A stretch of DNA of 19,301 nt from CS3-C152 sp964347025 (GCA_964347025.1 CAYFWU010000021.1:1-19301), one strand, 5' to 3'; counted from the first letter of the stretch, positions 6,593 to 14,132 are shown. The notes: generated by a model from the sequence alone, not told the origin. Program-made: numbers and translations.

Positions 6593-9500
6593 CTAAGTAA
6601 ACCTGCTCGCCACGTAAACAATATCATACACATCTATTTCAAAGTCAGGGATGGTATCTGCTGTTGCATTCCATTGAGGATGGATGTTTCTCTTCCCGAA
6701 GTGTATGGCTATGATTGCCAGGTCAGTAATGTCCACTCTCCCGTCATTGTTCAGGTCTCCTAGAATTGGGACAGGCGGTCCCCCGTTCGCGTATTCGTAT
6801 GCTCCAATATCATAGCCTGCTCCCTGCGGTCTTGATATAGAATCAAAATCAATGGCAACATCTGAAAGGGCAGTACCATTATCAATTGCTGGTGAGCTTG
6901 ATTGAAGATAAAAATTACCACTGGATGGGTTGACAAACCCTGGATCTATCATCAGGTCGTGGTCACCCTGATCAACGTTATAAAAAGCATTTGGCGTCTG
7001 AAAAATCAGATTATAGTCACTGACAGTAGTTCCGCTATAAGCTTCAGCACTGATACCATGATTATCTACTAGCTGGATAATATTGTTTTTTATCTCGACA
7101 TTTTCAGTATTTGAAGCTAGATAGTGCCACACAACAATACCGGCATTTCTTCTTAAATCGCCTTCATGAGGATCTTCGGGAACTTGGTAAATAACATTAT
7201 TCAGTACTTTGACATCCTTTACGTCAAGAAGCCAGATTCCCTTTCCTGTGACATTAGCAAAAATGTTATTGCTTATTATAGATCCGGAAGCACCCCATTC
7301 CAGAATATCAGGACCACTATCTCTTACTGAGAGTCCGCAGCTTTTTAATCCGTATTCTTCAAGAGGAGCAATGTCGTGAATATAGTTGTTACTGATGACA
7401 GTATTTGTCCCGTCTGTTTTGATTGGAGCATCAGAGCATCCATTGCATTGGATGCCAGTAACTTCATTTCCCCAAATGGTGCCGTAATGGGCGCTGGGCT
7501 TGAGTTCAATCCCATCCCCAAAAACTTCATCAAGCCTTTCTCCGTCCTTATACACGCGGTGGGGCCCAATTTTGTTATACATGATCTGAACATAATCGTG
7601 TTTGAGCGTATATTTATGCTCATAACCAGGATTTGGGGCGTTGCCATAGTAAATAATCTCATCTGATCCCGATCCATTGTAGCCGATGTCATGAAAATTG
7701 TTGTGCTGGATAATATTGTAGCTGGTATGGAAATCATGGTATTCAATACCAATCGCTCCATCACCTCTGGTGACTTCCAAATGGTCAAAAATATGATAAT
7801 CTGAGTGATATTGAGGGTCGCTGGTGTTATAATTACCGTCGATTTCAAAAGCTTTCCAAATTGTCCAATCAGTTATGGTTTTAAGATAGCTGACCATAAT
7901 CACGTTTTGATTAAAAGAATAAAATGTTTGCGCTTCAGTATCAGGCCAGTCTGGTGGATTAGCCAGATCCATGTCCCATACTGGAGGATTGTTCTTATCC
8001 CAGGCAGTAAAATGCACTGGCCGCAAAATAGCTCCACTTAGATCACCCGGATCTGATACTGTTTCAGAAATAAAAACACCCAATGGAAGATCAGATGTGT
8101 CAACAGTTACAGTATTACCTGAGAAGGACACGACAGCGAATGCCCCGCTGTTGCCTTTTCTGCTGTTGTAAACAGTCACATAATCTGTTGCAGGATCCAA
8201 TCCTGACAATGGCTGATTGAATGTTACAACTGATCCGGAAACACTCTGTATTGGCTGGAATGGATATAATACTTGGCCGCTTTGGGTGGGGACAATTCTT
8301 TGGCTGAGACCTTGTTGGTGTATGAATGTTCCTCTGAATTTTACAGTATCCCCGGCACCAGGATTGCAGGACATTATGCTATTTACAGTCCTTTTTGGAG
8401 TTGAGGGGTTGCGCGCTTGGGAACAGCTGTTCGCGTCGTTCCCTATATTCGAGTCGACATAATAGGTAGGGCCTGAAACGCTGACGTATTCATACGCCCC
8501 TATGTCATACGCAACACCCTGCGGACGCGCGATGCCGTCAAAGTCATCAGTCACATTTGGCACAATAACCCCGGCATCAATGGCCGGTGAATCAGACTGG
8601 AGATGGAAGTCCTCGCCGCTCGCATTGACGAACCTCGGGTCGGTGCTGGACAGCAGGTTGTGGTCAAGGGTTACCTCCTGTTGTGGAACACCTGAGTCGA
8701 AGTGAATATCCTCTATTTTAGAGTTGTAGAAGATGTTGTTCCGCACCTCGACAGACGCAATTTCCTCCTTGTAGAAACGAGCCCCATAATAGCTATCATA
8801 GATGATATTATTCCACCAATAACAGTATTCGCACAGTCCTGGGCTATTGCCATAAGGGGGGAACCCGATGCCGCCGCCGTGCATATTTCCGTGCCCGATA
8901 TGAGAGATGATATTGTTCCATGCGTAGATGTGATGGGTATACCCGCCTTCTTCAGAGTTGTATTGGATTCCCCACGACCCATCCTTGACAATATTGTTGT
9001 AGAAGTAAATGTGATGCGTATCACCATATTGGCTTGTCCAACCATCCACGCCCATGCAATAACGGTCGGACTCCTGGCCGTCCGGCCGCGCCTGATCAAC
9101 GTAATTATGGTGGACGTAAACATAACTTGATCCGAACTTGACATTCAGCCCCTCACCGCCAATTGCGCCAAGGGCGCGATTGCTCCCGTACAGCGTATTG
9201 TAGCTTACCTCGACGTTAGTGGACGTTGCGATGGAGAGTGTTTCCTCAAATCCCCAAGGGTTTGAAGGATCTCCAAAGGCCATAGTGCCGATGTTTGCGT
9301 TGTAAATGGTGTTCCCTTGGATGAGGCAGCCGTCCACATACCATGTCTCAATCCCGGCTTGGCCCGTGTTATTCGTGATGCAGTTGAGAATTTCAAGGTT
9401 GTGATTGCTACCAGATGGCCCCCAGACGGCGATGCCTGTCTTGTATGCGTGGATGACCTTGAGTCCGTCAATGCGCACGTTGTTGCTGTGATCTATAAAG

Positions 9501-9853
9501 ACGATCCCATCCTCCCATTGGTTTCGCTCAAGATCAGTTCCGTTGAGAATGACCGAGCCAACAGGATCACTTGGATAACGCGCCCAGGTTGTCCTATTTG
9601 TGTAGGTCCTGTACGAAATCACCAACTTTTCGTTCCACGTCCCGGCACGCAGGTACACGGTATCGCCGGACGACACGCTGGATACCGATTTGGCGAGGGT
9701 CAGCCAGGGACCATTGTTCCCGCCCTCGTAGATTGGGTATAGACCATTATAGCTATCGTTGCCGTCAACCTGTGAGACATAATATGTGGTGGCAGATACA
9801 GAATGAACTGACAAAAACGAAACAAGAAATATTAAGACAAAAATACCCCTCAT
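6593..9853 (-). CDS. Secreted two-module right-handed beta-helix protein with C-terminal dockerin
   Basis: 1086 residues. Residues 1-21 are a Sec signal peptide ending HSVSA. Module 1 (about 22-456) opens TTYYVSQVDGNDSYNG and contains many parallel beta-helix turns of the type V-x-x-N-x-I-x-x (for example YFYNNIVKDGSWGI, AWNNIISH, VRNNIFYNS). It ends LQSDSPAIDAG followed by RPQGVAYDIGAYEY. Module 2 (about 463-1021) repeats this plan: YYVDSNIGND, a beta-helix with SNNYIHDI, SNNIFANV and IKNNIIQLV, then LQSSSPAIDNG and RPQGAGYDIGAYEY. Residues 1030-1086 are a type I dockerin: repeat 1 GDLNNDGRVDITDLAIIAIHF with intact Ca2+-binding Asp/Asn, repeat 2 (about 1065-1085) degenerate. Beta-helix proteins of this class often bind or cleave polysaccharides; no catalytic residues are identifiable. 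No cohesin or scaffoldin is in the window. Single transcription unit. Confidence 0.9.
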   Translation of the reverse strand: MRGIFVLIFLVSFLSVHSVSATTYYVSQVDGNDSYNGLYPIYEGGNNGPWLTLAKSVSSVSSGDTVYLRAGTWNEKLVISYRTYTNRTTWARYPSDPVGSVILNGTDLERNQWEDGIVFIDHSNNVRIDGLKVIHAYKTGIAVWGPSGSNHNLEILNCITNNTGQAGIETWYVDGCLIQGNTIYNANIGTMAFGDPSNPWGFEETLSIATSTNVEVSYNTLYGSNRALGAIGGEGLNVKFGSSYVYVHHNYVDQARPDGQESDRYCMGVDGWTSQYGDTHHIYFYNNIVKDGSWGIQYNSEEGGYTHHIYAWNNIISHIGHGNMHGGGIGFPPYGNSPGLCEYCYWWNNIIYDSYYGARFYKEEIASVEVRNNIFYNSKIEDIHFDSGVPQQEVTLDHNLLSSTDPRFVNASGEDFHLQSDSPAIDAGVIVPNVTDDFDGIARPQGVAYDIGAYEYVSVSGPTYYVDSNIGNDANSCSQARNPSTPKRTVNSIMSCNPGAGDTVKFRGTFIHQQGLSQRIVPTQSGQVLYPFQPIQSVSGSVVTFNQPLSGLDPATDYVTVYNSRKGNSGAFAVVSFSGNTVTVDTSDLPLGVFISETVSDPGDLSGAILRPVHFTAWDKNNPPVWDMDLANPPDWPDTEAQTFYSFNQNVIMVSYLKTITDWTIWKAFEIDGNYNTSDPQYHSDYHIFDHLEVTRGDGAIGIEYHDFHTSYNIIQHNNFHDIGYNGSGSDEIIYYGNAPNPGYEHKYTLKHDYVQIMYNKIGPHRVYKDGERLDEVFGDGIELKPSAHYGTIWGNEVTGIQCNGCSDAPIKTDGTNTVISNNYIHDIAPLEEYGLKSCGLSVRDSGPDILEWGASGSIISNNIFANVTGKGIWLLDVKDVKVLNNVIYQVPEDPHEGDLRRNAGIVVWHYLASNTENVEIKNNIIQLVDNHGISAEAYSGTTVSDYNLIFQTPNAFYNVDQGDHDLMIDPGFVNPSSGNFYLQSSSPAIDNGTALSDVAIDFDSISRPQGAGYDIGAYEYANGGPPVPILGDLNNDGRVDITDLAIIAIHFGKRNIHPQWNATADTIPDFEIDVYDIVYVASRFT

Positions 9854-9872
9854 AATCTAATTTTGAGTTTTT

Positions 9873-9881
9873 GTTTATAAA
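9873..9881 (-). promoter_or_regulatory. TATA box of the beta-helix/dockerin gene
   Basis: TTTATAAAC on the minus strand is centred about 24 bases before the ATG at 9853, consistent with a leaderless message. It lies back to back with the sufT promoter in a 98-bp divergent intergenic region. Confidence 0.5.
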
Positions 9882-9900
9882 TCAGCGATTATTACGGAAA

Positions 9901-9909
9901 TTATAAAAA
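9901..9909 (+). promoter_or_regulatory. TATA box of the MIP18/SufT-family gene
   Basis: TTATAAAAA places transcription start near 9930, just ahead of a strong Shine-Dalgarno GGGAGGT (9938-9944) that is 7 bases from the ATG at 9952. Confidence 0.5.
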
Positions 9910-9951
9910 CCAATGTAGACAAATTATCAAATTAAGAGGGAGGTTTTCACA

Positions 9952-10254
9952 ATGAAGCTGACAAAGGAAGAGATTCTCAAGGTTCTGAAGAACGTGATTG
10001 ATCCGGAGATAGGGGTGAACATTGTTGATCTCGGTTTCATTTACGGGGTCGAGATCGAGGGAAATAAAGTGCACATAAAGATGACCCTGACCACTCCCGG
10101 TTGTCCCATGCATTCCATGTTTGTTCACGAGGTCGAAAACGCCATAAAAGCGGTCTTCGAGAAAGTGGAAGTTAAAGTGGAACTTGTTTTTGATCCTCCT
10201 TGGACGCCCGATAAGATGAGCGATGAAGCGAAAAAGAAGCTCGGTGTTAAGTGA
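9952..10254 (+). CDS. MIP18/SufT-family (DUF59) Fe-S cluster assembly protein
   Basis: 100 residues, soluble, the usual single-domain size. Family marks are the N-terminal NVIDPEIGVNIVDLGFIYGV (residues 14-33), the conserved Cys51 in TTPGCPMHS, and the terminal DPPWTPDKMSDEAKKKLG. Proteins of this family (bacterial SufT, eukaryotic MIP18/CIA2) help insert or mature iron-sulfur clusters; Cys51 is the probable cluster or partner ligand. The start is fixed by a strong Shine-Dalgarno, GGGAGGT at 9938-9944, one of only two clear ones in the window. The 3' end overlaps, or nearly abuts, the methyltransferase gene, so the two are likely co-transcribed. Confidence 0.92.
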   Translation: MKLTKEEILKVLKNVIDPEIGVNIVDLGFIYGVEIEGNKVHIKMTLTTPGCPMHSMFVHEVENAIKAVFEKVEVKVELVFDPPWTPDKMSDEAKKKLGVK

Positions 10255-10933
10255 TCCTGTAGTGGAGAAGATCTTAAGGGAGAGAAGGAAGTACAGGATC
10301 GTGGATGTTTTTCTGGAGTTGGAAAAAATATATGAAACAGGCGAACTGCTGAGGAAGAGACTCAGAAATCGTTTCAGACGTGCGATATTTGAGGTTCTGG
10401 ATACGGGAAGGAGGAAAGGAAGGATACTTGATCTCGGAACGACCTTTGGTATGTGCGGCATGGGGATTGCTAAACAGAGCCATGACTTCGAGATCACCTC
10501 GTTCCAAGAGAGCAAAAAATACGTTGAGATATCAAGGAAATTCGCAGGTGAGGATCTAGTCAGGATGAACTGGAAAATTGGAAAACCAGAAGAACTTCCG
10601 TTTGAAGATGAGAGTTTCGATATCATTGTTTCTGCCTTCGATCTGCATACATGGGATAATCCTTTAAAGGTGTTGAGGGAGATAGATAGGGTTCTAAGGA
10701 AGAAGGGAAAGGTCGTGATCCTGGACGTAAGGAGGGACAGGTGGTGGTTTTTTTACCTCCCTTCTTTATTTTATACCTGCTTCGTTGGTGGCCTCTGGCT
10801 ATTCAAGCGGACGAAGTTTGCCTTCAAATCCTCGTACAAACCCAATGAAATCGGGAAGTTGTTGGATTTTCTGAAACTGGAAGGATGGGAAATTGAAGAG
10901 GGATCGTATTATTTTCTGGTAAGGAAACAATAA
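10223..10933 (+). CDS. Class I SAM-dependent methyltransferase (Methyltransf_11-like)
   Basis: 236 residues if the ATG at 10223 is used, which overlaps the preceding gene by 32 bases. GTG codons at 10244 and 10262 are alternatives; the last follows GTGATCC (10251-10257), a match to the extended archaeal anti-Shine-Dalgarno, and may be the real start. Motif I is GRILDLGTTFG (residues 66-76), followed by PEELPFEDESFDIIVSAFDL (122-141) and a post-motif III region VLREIDRVLRKKGKVVILDV (150-169). A hydrophobic WWFFYLPSLFYTCFVGGLWLF (174-194) near the C-terminus could bind membrane or a lipid-like substrate. The substrate is unknown. It probably shares a transcript with the MIP18-family gene and is followed by the pgk promoter. 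Confidence 0.85.
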   Translation: MKRKRSSVLSDPVVEKILRERRKYRIVDVFLELEKIYETGELLRKRLRNRFRRAIFEVLDTGRRKGRILDLGTTFGMCGMGIAKQSHDFEITSFQESKKYVEISRKFAGEDLVRMNWKIGKPEELPFEDESFDIIVSAFDLHTWDNPLKVLREIDRVLRKKGKVVILDVRRDRWWFFYLPSLFYTCFVGGLWLFKRTKFAFKSSYKPNEIGKLLDFLKLEGWEIEEGSYYFLVRKQ

Positions 10934-10944
10934 GCTTTATATAC
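10934..10944 (+). promoter_or_regulatory. TATA box of the pgk operon
   Basis: GCTTTATATAC directly follows the stop of the methyltransferase. It predicts transcription start near 10966, about 30 bases before the pgk ATG, and so just at a repeated element. Confidence 0.5.
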
Positions 10945-10966
10945 GTTCTCTGACAATATATTACAT

Positions 10967-10993
10967 TATCATACTTTATCATACTTTGTGATA
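10967..10993 (+). repeat. Tandem 10-bp repeat and inverted repeat in the pgk leader (possible operator)
   Basis: ATCATACTTT occurs twice head to tail (10968-10977 and 10978-10987). TATCA (10977-10981) and TGATA (10989-10993) form an inverted repeat with a 7-base spacer ending two bases before the ATG. The element overlaps the predicted transcription start, where archaeal repressors commonly bind. Confidence 0.45.
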
Positions 10994-10995
10994 AA

Positions 10996-12183
10996 ATGAA
11001 CTTTTTGAACCTAGATGACGTAAACGTCGAAGGGAAAACCGTTATCGTAAGAGGGGGTATGGACGTTTCTGTAGATAAGGAGGGAAATCTTCTGGATGAT
11101 AAAAGGGTGGTGGCATGCATGCCAACCATACAGAATCTCGTCACGAGGAAGGCGAAGGTTATTCTACTTCTCCACATAGGAAGACCAAAAGGAAAAGAAC
11201 CACATCTTAGGACTGACAATGTCGCTAAGAGGCTCGCTAGATTTATGTTCAGGGACATAGAAAAACTCGATAGCGTCACGGGTGAAGAGGTTAAGGAAAG
11301 GGTCAGGAAAATGGAGCCAGGAGAGATCATATTCCTTGAGAATCTGAGGTTTCATGAAGGGGAAAAGAAGAATGATGGAGCGTTCGCCAGAGAACTCGCT
11401 TCCCTTGGCGATTTGTACGTTAACGAGTGCTTCTCTGTTTCCCACAGAAAACACGCCTCCATGGTCGGAATCCCCCAGCACATACCCGGGGTTGCCGGAT
11501 ACGGCCTGAGGAAGGAGTTGGAAATCCTCGGTAAATGCATAAAGGATCCGGAGAGACCAATGGTTGCGATACTGGGGGGTGTGAAGGCGGACAAGATGAA
11601 CGCCCTGAAAAGGCTCTCGGAGAAGGCAGACCACATACTGGTGGGCGGTGGTCTGAGCTTACTGTTAATGAAGATGAAGGGTCATGAAATAGGGGATTCG
11701 AAATTTGATGATGAATGGCTCAACGGGGGAGAAGACATAAAAGAAATCCTGAGCAACGGGAAGCTTGTCCTGCCCGAAGATTTTGTCGTTGCAGATAAAT
11801 TTGATGAAAATGCAGAGACAAAAGTCGTTCCTAAGGACAGGATAGAGAAAGGATGGCTAGCGCTCGATATAGGTCCGAGGACCATCGAGAGGTATAAAGA
11901 AATTCTGGATAAGGCGAAAACAATTATATGGGCAGGTCCCATGGGGGTTTTTGAATGGAAAAGGTTTTCGAAAGGTACGGAAGAGATCGCGAAGTTTATA
12001 GCCAATTCAGAAGCGTTGTCTGTCGTTGGGGGAGGCGAATCGGCCTCAGCAGCCGAAAAATTCAACGTGGCAGACCGGATGACGCACGTATCTACGGGCG
12101 GTGGAGCCTTTCTTGAATTCGTGGCGAAAGAAACGCTTCCGGCGGTTGATGCCCTTTCGGAATCAAAGGAGAGGTTCCAATGA
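10996..12183 (+). CDS. pgk: Phosphoglycerate kinase (archaeal, divergent 3-PG loop)
   Basis: 395 residues, normal for PGK. It catalyses 1,3-bisphosphoglycerate + ADP to 3-phosphoglycerate + ATP in the cytoplasm, reversibly. Signatures: LLHIGRPKGK (58-67), FLENLRFHEGEKKND, NECFSVSHRKHASMVG, the nucleotide-site Lys in GGVKADKMNAL, VLPEDFVVAD, AGPMGVFEW and the C-terminal VVGGGESASAA (usually GGGDS/T). The first signature is unusual: VIVRGGMDVSV (17-27) replaces RVDFNVP, so the Asp and Asn that contact 3-PG (yeast Asp23, Asn25) become Gly21 and Asp23. Arg19 and Arg37 remain. ATG 10996 is preceded by GTGAT and a repeated leader element. The stop overlaps the next start as ATGA (12180-12183), giving an operon with the radical-SAM-like gene and GAPDH. 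Confidence 0.93.
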   Translation: MNFLNLDDVNVEGKTVIVRGGMDVSVDKEGNLLDDKRVVACMPTIQNLVTRKAKVILLLHIGRPKGKEPHLRTDNVAKRLARFMFRDIEKLDSVTGEEVKERVRKMEPGEIIFLENLRFHEGEKKNDGAFARELASLGDLYVNECFSVSHRKHASMVGIPQHIPGVAGYGLRKELEILGKCIKDPERPMVAILGGVKADKMNALKRLSEKADHILVGGGLSLLLMKMKGHEIGDSKFDDEWLNGGEDIKEILSNGKLVLPEDFVVADKFDENAETKVVPKDRIEKGWLALDIGPRTIERYKEILDKAKTIIWAGPMGVFEWKRFSKGTEEIAKFIANSEALSVVGGGESASAAEKFNVADRMTHVSTGGGAFLEFVAKETLPAVDALSESKERFQ

Positions 12184-12920
12184 GTGTAGGTCTGTTGGAT
12201 AGTTTGAGGTGTTGTGATATGGGACTGAATCACGTTAACATTGAACCGACGAATAAATGCCAGTCGAATTTCTTTTGTTATGGTGATGATAAGAACCGGA
12301 AAATAGGATTCATGACCCTTGAAAAATACAGAAAGATATTAGGCATGATTCCTTACCCTACTGAGATCAGGCTGTTCATGTCAGGGGAGCCTTTCCTTCA
12401 CCCGAGGATTATAAGAATGATAGACCTTGCATGCATGGAAGGGCATACTGTAATGATTCATTCAAACGGGTTTGCATTGAAGAGGGAACACGTCTTTGAT
12501 CTTATTGAGATGGGTTTCAAATACCCCGGAAGAATATTGCTGAATTTCATCATGCAGGGGGCATCGATCCCGAAGAATGTTGATATGTTGGTCAAATACC
12601 AGAAGAATTTGCACATAAGCTTTGAGAGGATTGTTCCCTACCCTCAAAGGAAAGAGGTTCCCGAATTCATGAAAATGTATGAAGGCAAGGTGAGATTTTA
12701 CATCCGATGGCCAAAAAATCGGGATGATAAGGTTAAAGAACCGTTCAGGGAGAATCTCCCGGGACCATGCGATATGCCTGAGGATTCTGCTGCCATATAC
12801 TGGAATGGTGACTATCCGGTATGCATTAGAGATTTCAATAAAAGGTCGCCCACAGGGAACATATTCAAAGGCGGCTGGGATGTTCTAGTTGAATCAAAGG
12901 AGAATCTTAAAGGAGGTTAG
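12180..12920 (+). CDS. SPASM/radical-SAM-like protein with incomplete cluster motif
   Basis: 246 residues, short for a SPASM protein. The N-terminal region reads VNIEPTNKCQSNFFCYG (residues 19-35), the place where radical SAM enzymes have C-x3-C-x2-C; here only Cys27 and Cys33 remain, in a C-x5-C arrangement. Other family elements persist: FMSGEPFLHP (usual GGEP), MIHSNGF, and a C-terminal SPASM-like GPCDMPEDSAAIYWNGDYPV then C, D and GNI. Inserting one Cys codon after Asn30 would restore the canonical motif exactly. As written it probably cannot hold the normal three-Cys 4Fe-4S cluster, so it may be a non-catalytic derivative or use another ligand. It overlaps pgk by ATGA and ends 6 bases before gap. 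Its job in a glycolytic operon is unknown. Confidence 0.75.
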   Translation: MSVGLLDSLRCCDMGLNHVNIEPTNKCQSNFFCYGDDKNRKIGFMTLEKYRKILGMIPYPTEIRLFMSGEPFLHPRIIRMIDLACMEGHTVMIHSNGFALKREHVFDLIEMGFKYPGRILLNFIMQGASIPKNVDMLVKYQKNLHISFERIVPYPQRKEVPEFMKMYEGKVRFYIRWPKNRDDKVKEPFRENLPGPCDMPEDSAAIYWNGDYPVCIRDFNKRSPTGNIFKGGWDVLVESKENLKGG

Positions 12921-12926
12921 ATTAAC

Positions 12927-13958
12927 ATGACGGTTAGGGTTGCGATAAACGGTTACGGGACCGTTGGGAAGAGAGTAGCTGATGCAGTCAGTCTCCAGAA
13001 GGATATGGAGGTAGTTGGTGTGGTGAAGACAAGACCCACCTTTGAGGCTTTAATGGCAATAAAAAGCAATTTCCCCCTGTTCGTCAATTCCAAGGAGAAT
13101 ATGAAGTTATTCAAGGATAGAGGGGTAAAGGTAGAGGGAACGGTTCATGATCTCATCCAAAACTGCGACATAATTGTTGACTGCACCCCAAACAAGGTCG
13201 GTGCGGATAACAAGGAGAAGATGTACGTCCCGAACAAGGTGAAGGCGATATTCCAGGGAGGAGAAAAACACCATGTTGCCGGGACATCTTTCAGTGCCCT
13301 GGCAAACTATACCGAGTCCCTGGGGAAGGATTACGTCCGTGTGGTTTCCTGTAATACCACTGGACTGGCAAGAACACTGAGTTCGATAAACAACAAAATA
13401 GGGATAAGGAATGTAAGGGCTGTGATGATAAGGAGGGGCCCAGACCCATGGGACGACAAGAAGGGGCCAGTGAACGCGATAGTCCCTGATCCTGCCACGA
13501 TACCCTCACACCACGGACCGGACGTCCAGACTGTGATGCATGATCTGGACATAGTCACGACTGCGGTCAAGGTACCAACCACAATAATGCATCTGCATGC
13601 AGTAAACGCAAATCTTTCCAAGGATTCCTCATCCAAAGATATAAGAGATATATTCGAAAAGGCCCCGAGAATACTCCTGCTTTCGGGGGACGAGGGAGTT
13701 ACGTCCACCGCGAAGGTAATGGAATACGCAAAAGATATCGGAAGGAAGAGGAGCGATCTTAACGAAATCGTGGTATGGAGAGAAAGCATTAACGTTGTGA
13801 ATGGAAAGGAGCTATTCTACTTCCAAGCAATACACCAGGAAAGTGACATAATCCCGGAGAACATAGACTGTATACGCGCAATGATGGAACTCACCAAAGA
13901 CCCATACGAAAGCATCAGGATGACCGATCAGGCGCTCGGACTTAAAAAATGGTGGTAG
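12927..13958 (+). CDS. gap: Glyceraldehyde-3-phosphate dehydrogenase, type II (archaeal)
   Basis: 343 residues, the archaeal size. It oxidises and phosphorylates glyceraldehyde 3-phosphate to 1,3-bisphosphoglycerate with NAD(P)+, reversibly; the product is the substrate of the PGK two genes upstream. The Rossmann motif is VAINGYGTVGKRVADAV (residues 5-21), and the catalytic cysteine is Cys142 in VVSCNTTGLART, the archaeal variant of SCTTN. Typical archaeal segments are DCTPNKVGADNKEKMY, FQGGEKHHVAGTSF, MIRRGPDPWDDKKGPVNAI, IPSHHGPDVQTV and IVVWRESI. The start is fixed by a strong Shine-Dalgarno GGAGGTTAG (12912-12920) that contains the stop codon of the preceding gene, 6 bases upstream of the ATG. 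It is the third gene of the pgk operon. It ends with TAG. Confidence 0.96.
   Translation: MTVRVAINGYGTVGKRVADAVSLQKDMEVVGVVKTRPTFEALMAIKSNFPLFVNSKENMKLFKDRGVKVEGTVHDLIQNCDIIVDCTPNKVGADNKEKMYVPNKVKAIFQGGEKHHVAGTSFSALANYTESLGKDYVRVVSCNTTGLARTLSSINNKIGIRNVRAVMIRRGPDPWDDKKGPVNAIVPDPATIPSHHGPDVQTVMHDLDIVTTAVKVPTTIMHLHAVNANLSKDSSSKDIRDIFEKAPRILLLSGDEGVTSTAKVMEYAKDIGRKRSDLNEIVVWRESINVVNGKELFYFQAIHQESDIIPENIDCIRAMMELTKDPYESIRMTDQALGLKKWW
13941..13950 (+). promoter_or_regulatory. TATA-like element inside the end of gap
   Basis: CTTAAAAAAT lies in the last codons of gap, centred about 24 bases before the first base (13969) of the long inverted repeat that follows. That is the right spacing to start a separate transcript there. 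Confidence 0.35.
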
Positions 13959-13968
13959 ATCATAGGCT

Positions 13969-14075
13969 TGCCGGCAGGGAGAGTTTCCCAGGCCAGTGGG
14001 GTGCTTACTCCTGGCCTTGGTAGGGAATTTCATTTCTCTCACGACGGGATCCCAAAACTGTCGGCATTGACTTTT
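13969..14075 (+). ncRNA. Candidate structured RNA downstream of gap
   Basis: This GC-rich gap between gap and the NAD(P)HX dehydratase gene folds into one long nested hairpin. The base stem is TGCCGGCAG/CTGTCGGCA (13969-13977/14058-14066, one G-U). Above it are GAGAG/CTCTC (13979-13983/14036-14040), TTCCC/GGGAA (13985-13989/14023-14027), AGGCCA/TGGCCT (13990-13995/14012-14017) and GGGG/CTCC (13998-14001/14008-14011) closing a TGCTTA loop, about 29 base pairs in all. Nearly all unpaired bases are on the 3' side. The G-U pair works only on the plus strand. A TATA-like element precedes it and a TTTT run follows. It does not match tRNA, SRP or RNase P RNA, or C/D boxes; an H/ACA guide was considered but no ACA box follows the stem. 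It could instead be a 3' UTR structure of gap. Confidence 0.5.
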
Positions 14076-14132
14076 CGGGATAAACCTTAAAAAATCTGTC
14101 AATTATTTTAGCTCCTAAAACAAAAATTAAGC

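Noticed and set aside
8702..9144. Opposite-strand and alternate-frame ORFs inside the beta-helix gene
   Set aside because: The main frame has a signal peptide, beta-helix turns and conserved module ends; the others are by-products of repetitive coding sequence.
9901..10626. 241-residue minus-strand ORF opposite the MIP18-family and methyltransferase genes
   Set aside because: It is antisense to two clearly recognised genes with conserved motifs; its sequence shows no domain.
13969..14066. Hairpin region behind gap as an intron-bearing tRNA or H/ACA guide
   Set aside because: Positions 8-9, D arm and T loop do not fit a tRNA; there is no ACA box after the base stem and the internal loops are one-sided, unlike a pseudouridylation pocket.
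13812..14102. 96-residue minus-strand ORF across the gap 3' end and the hairpin region
   Set aside because: It starts in the AT-rich leader of nnrD and runs antisense into gap; no domain is visible and the self-complementary structure explains the region better.
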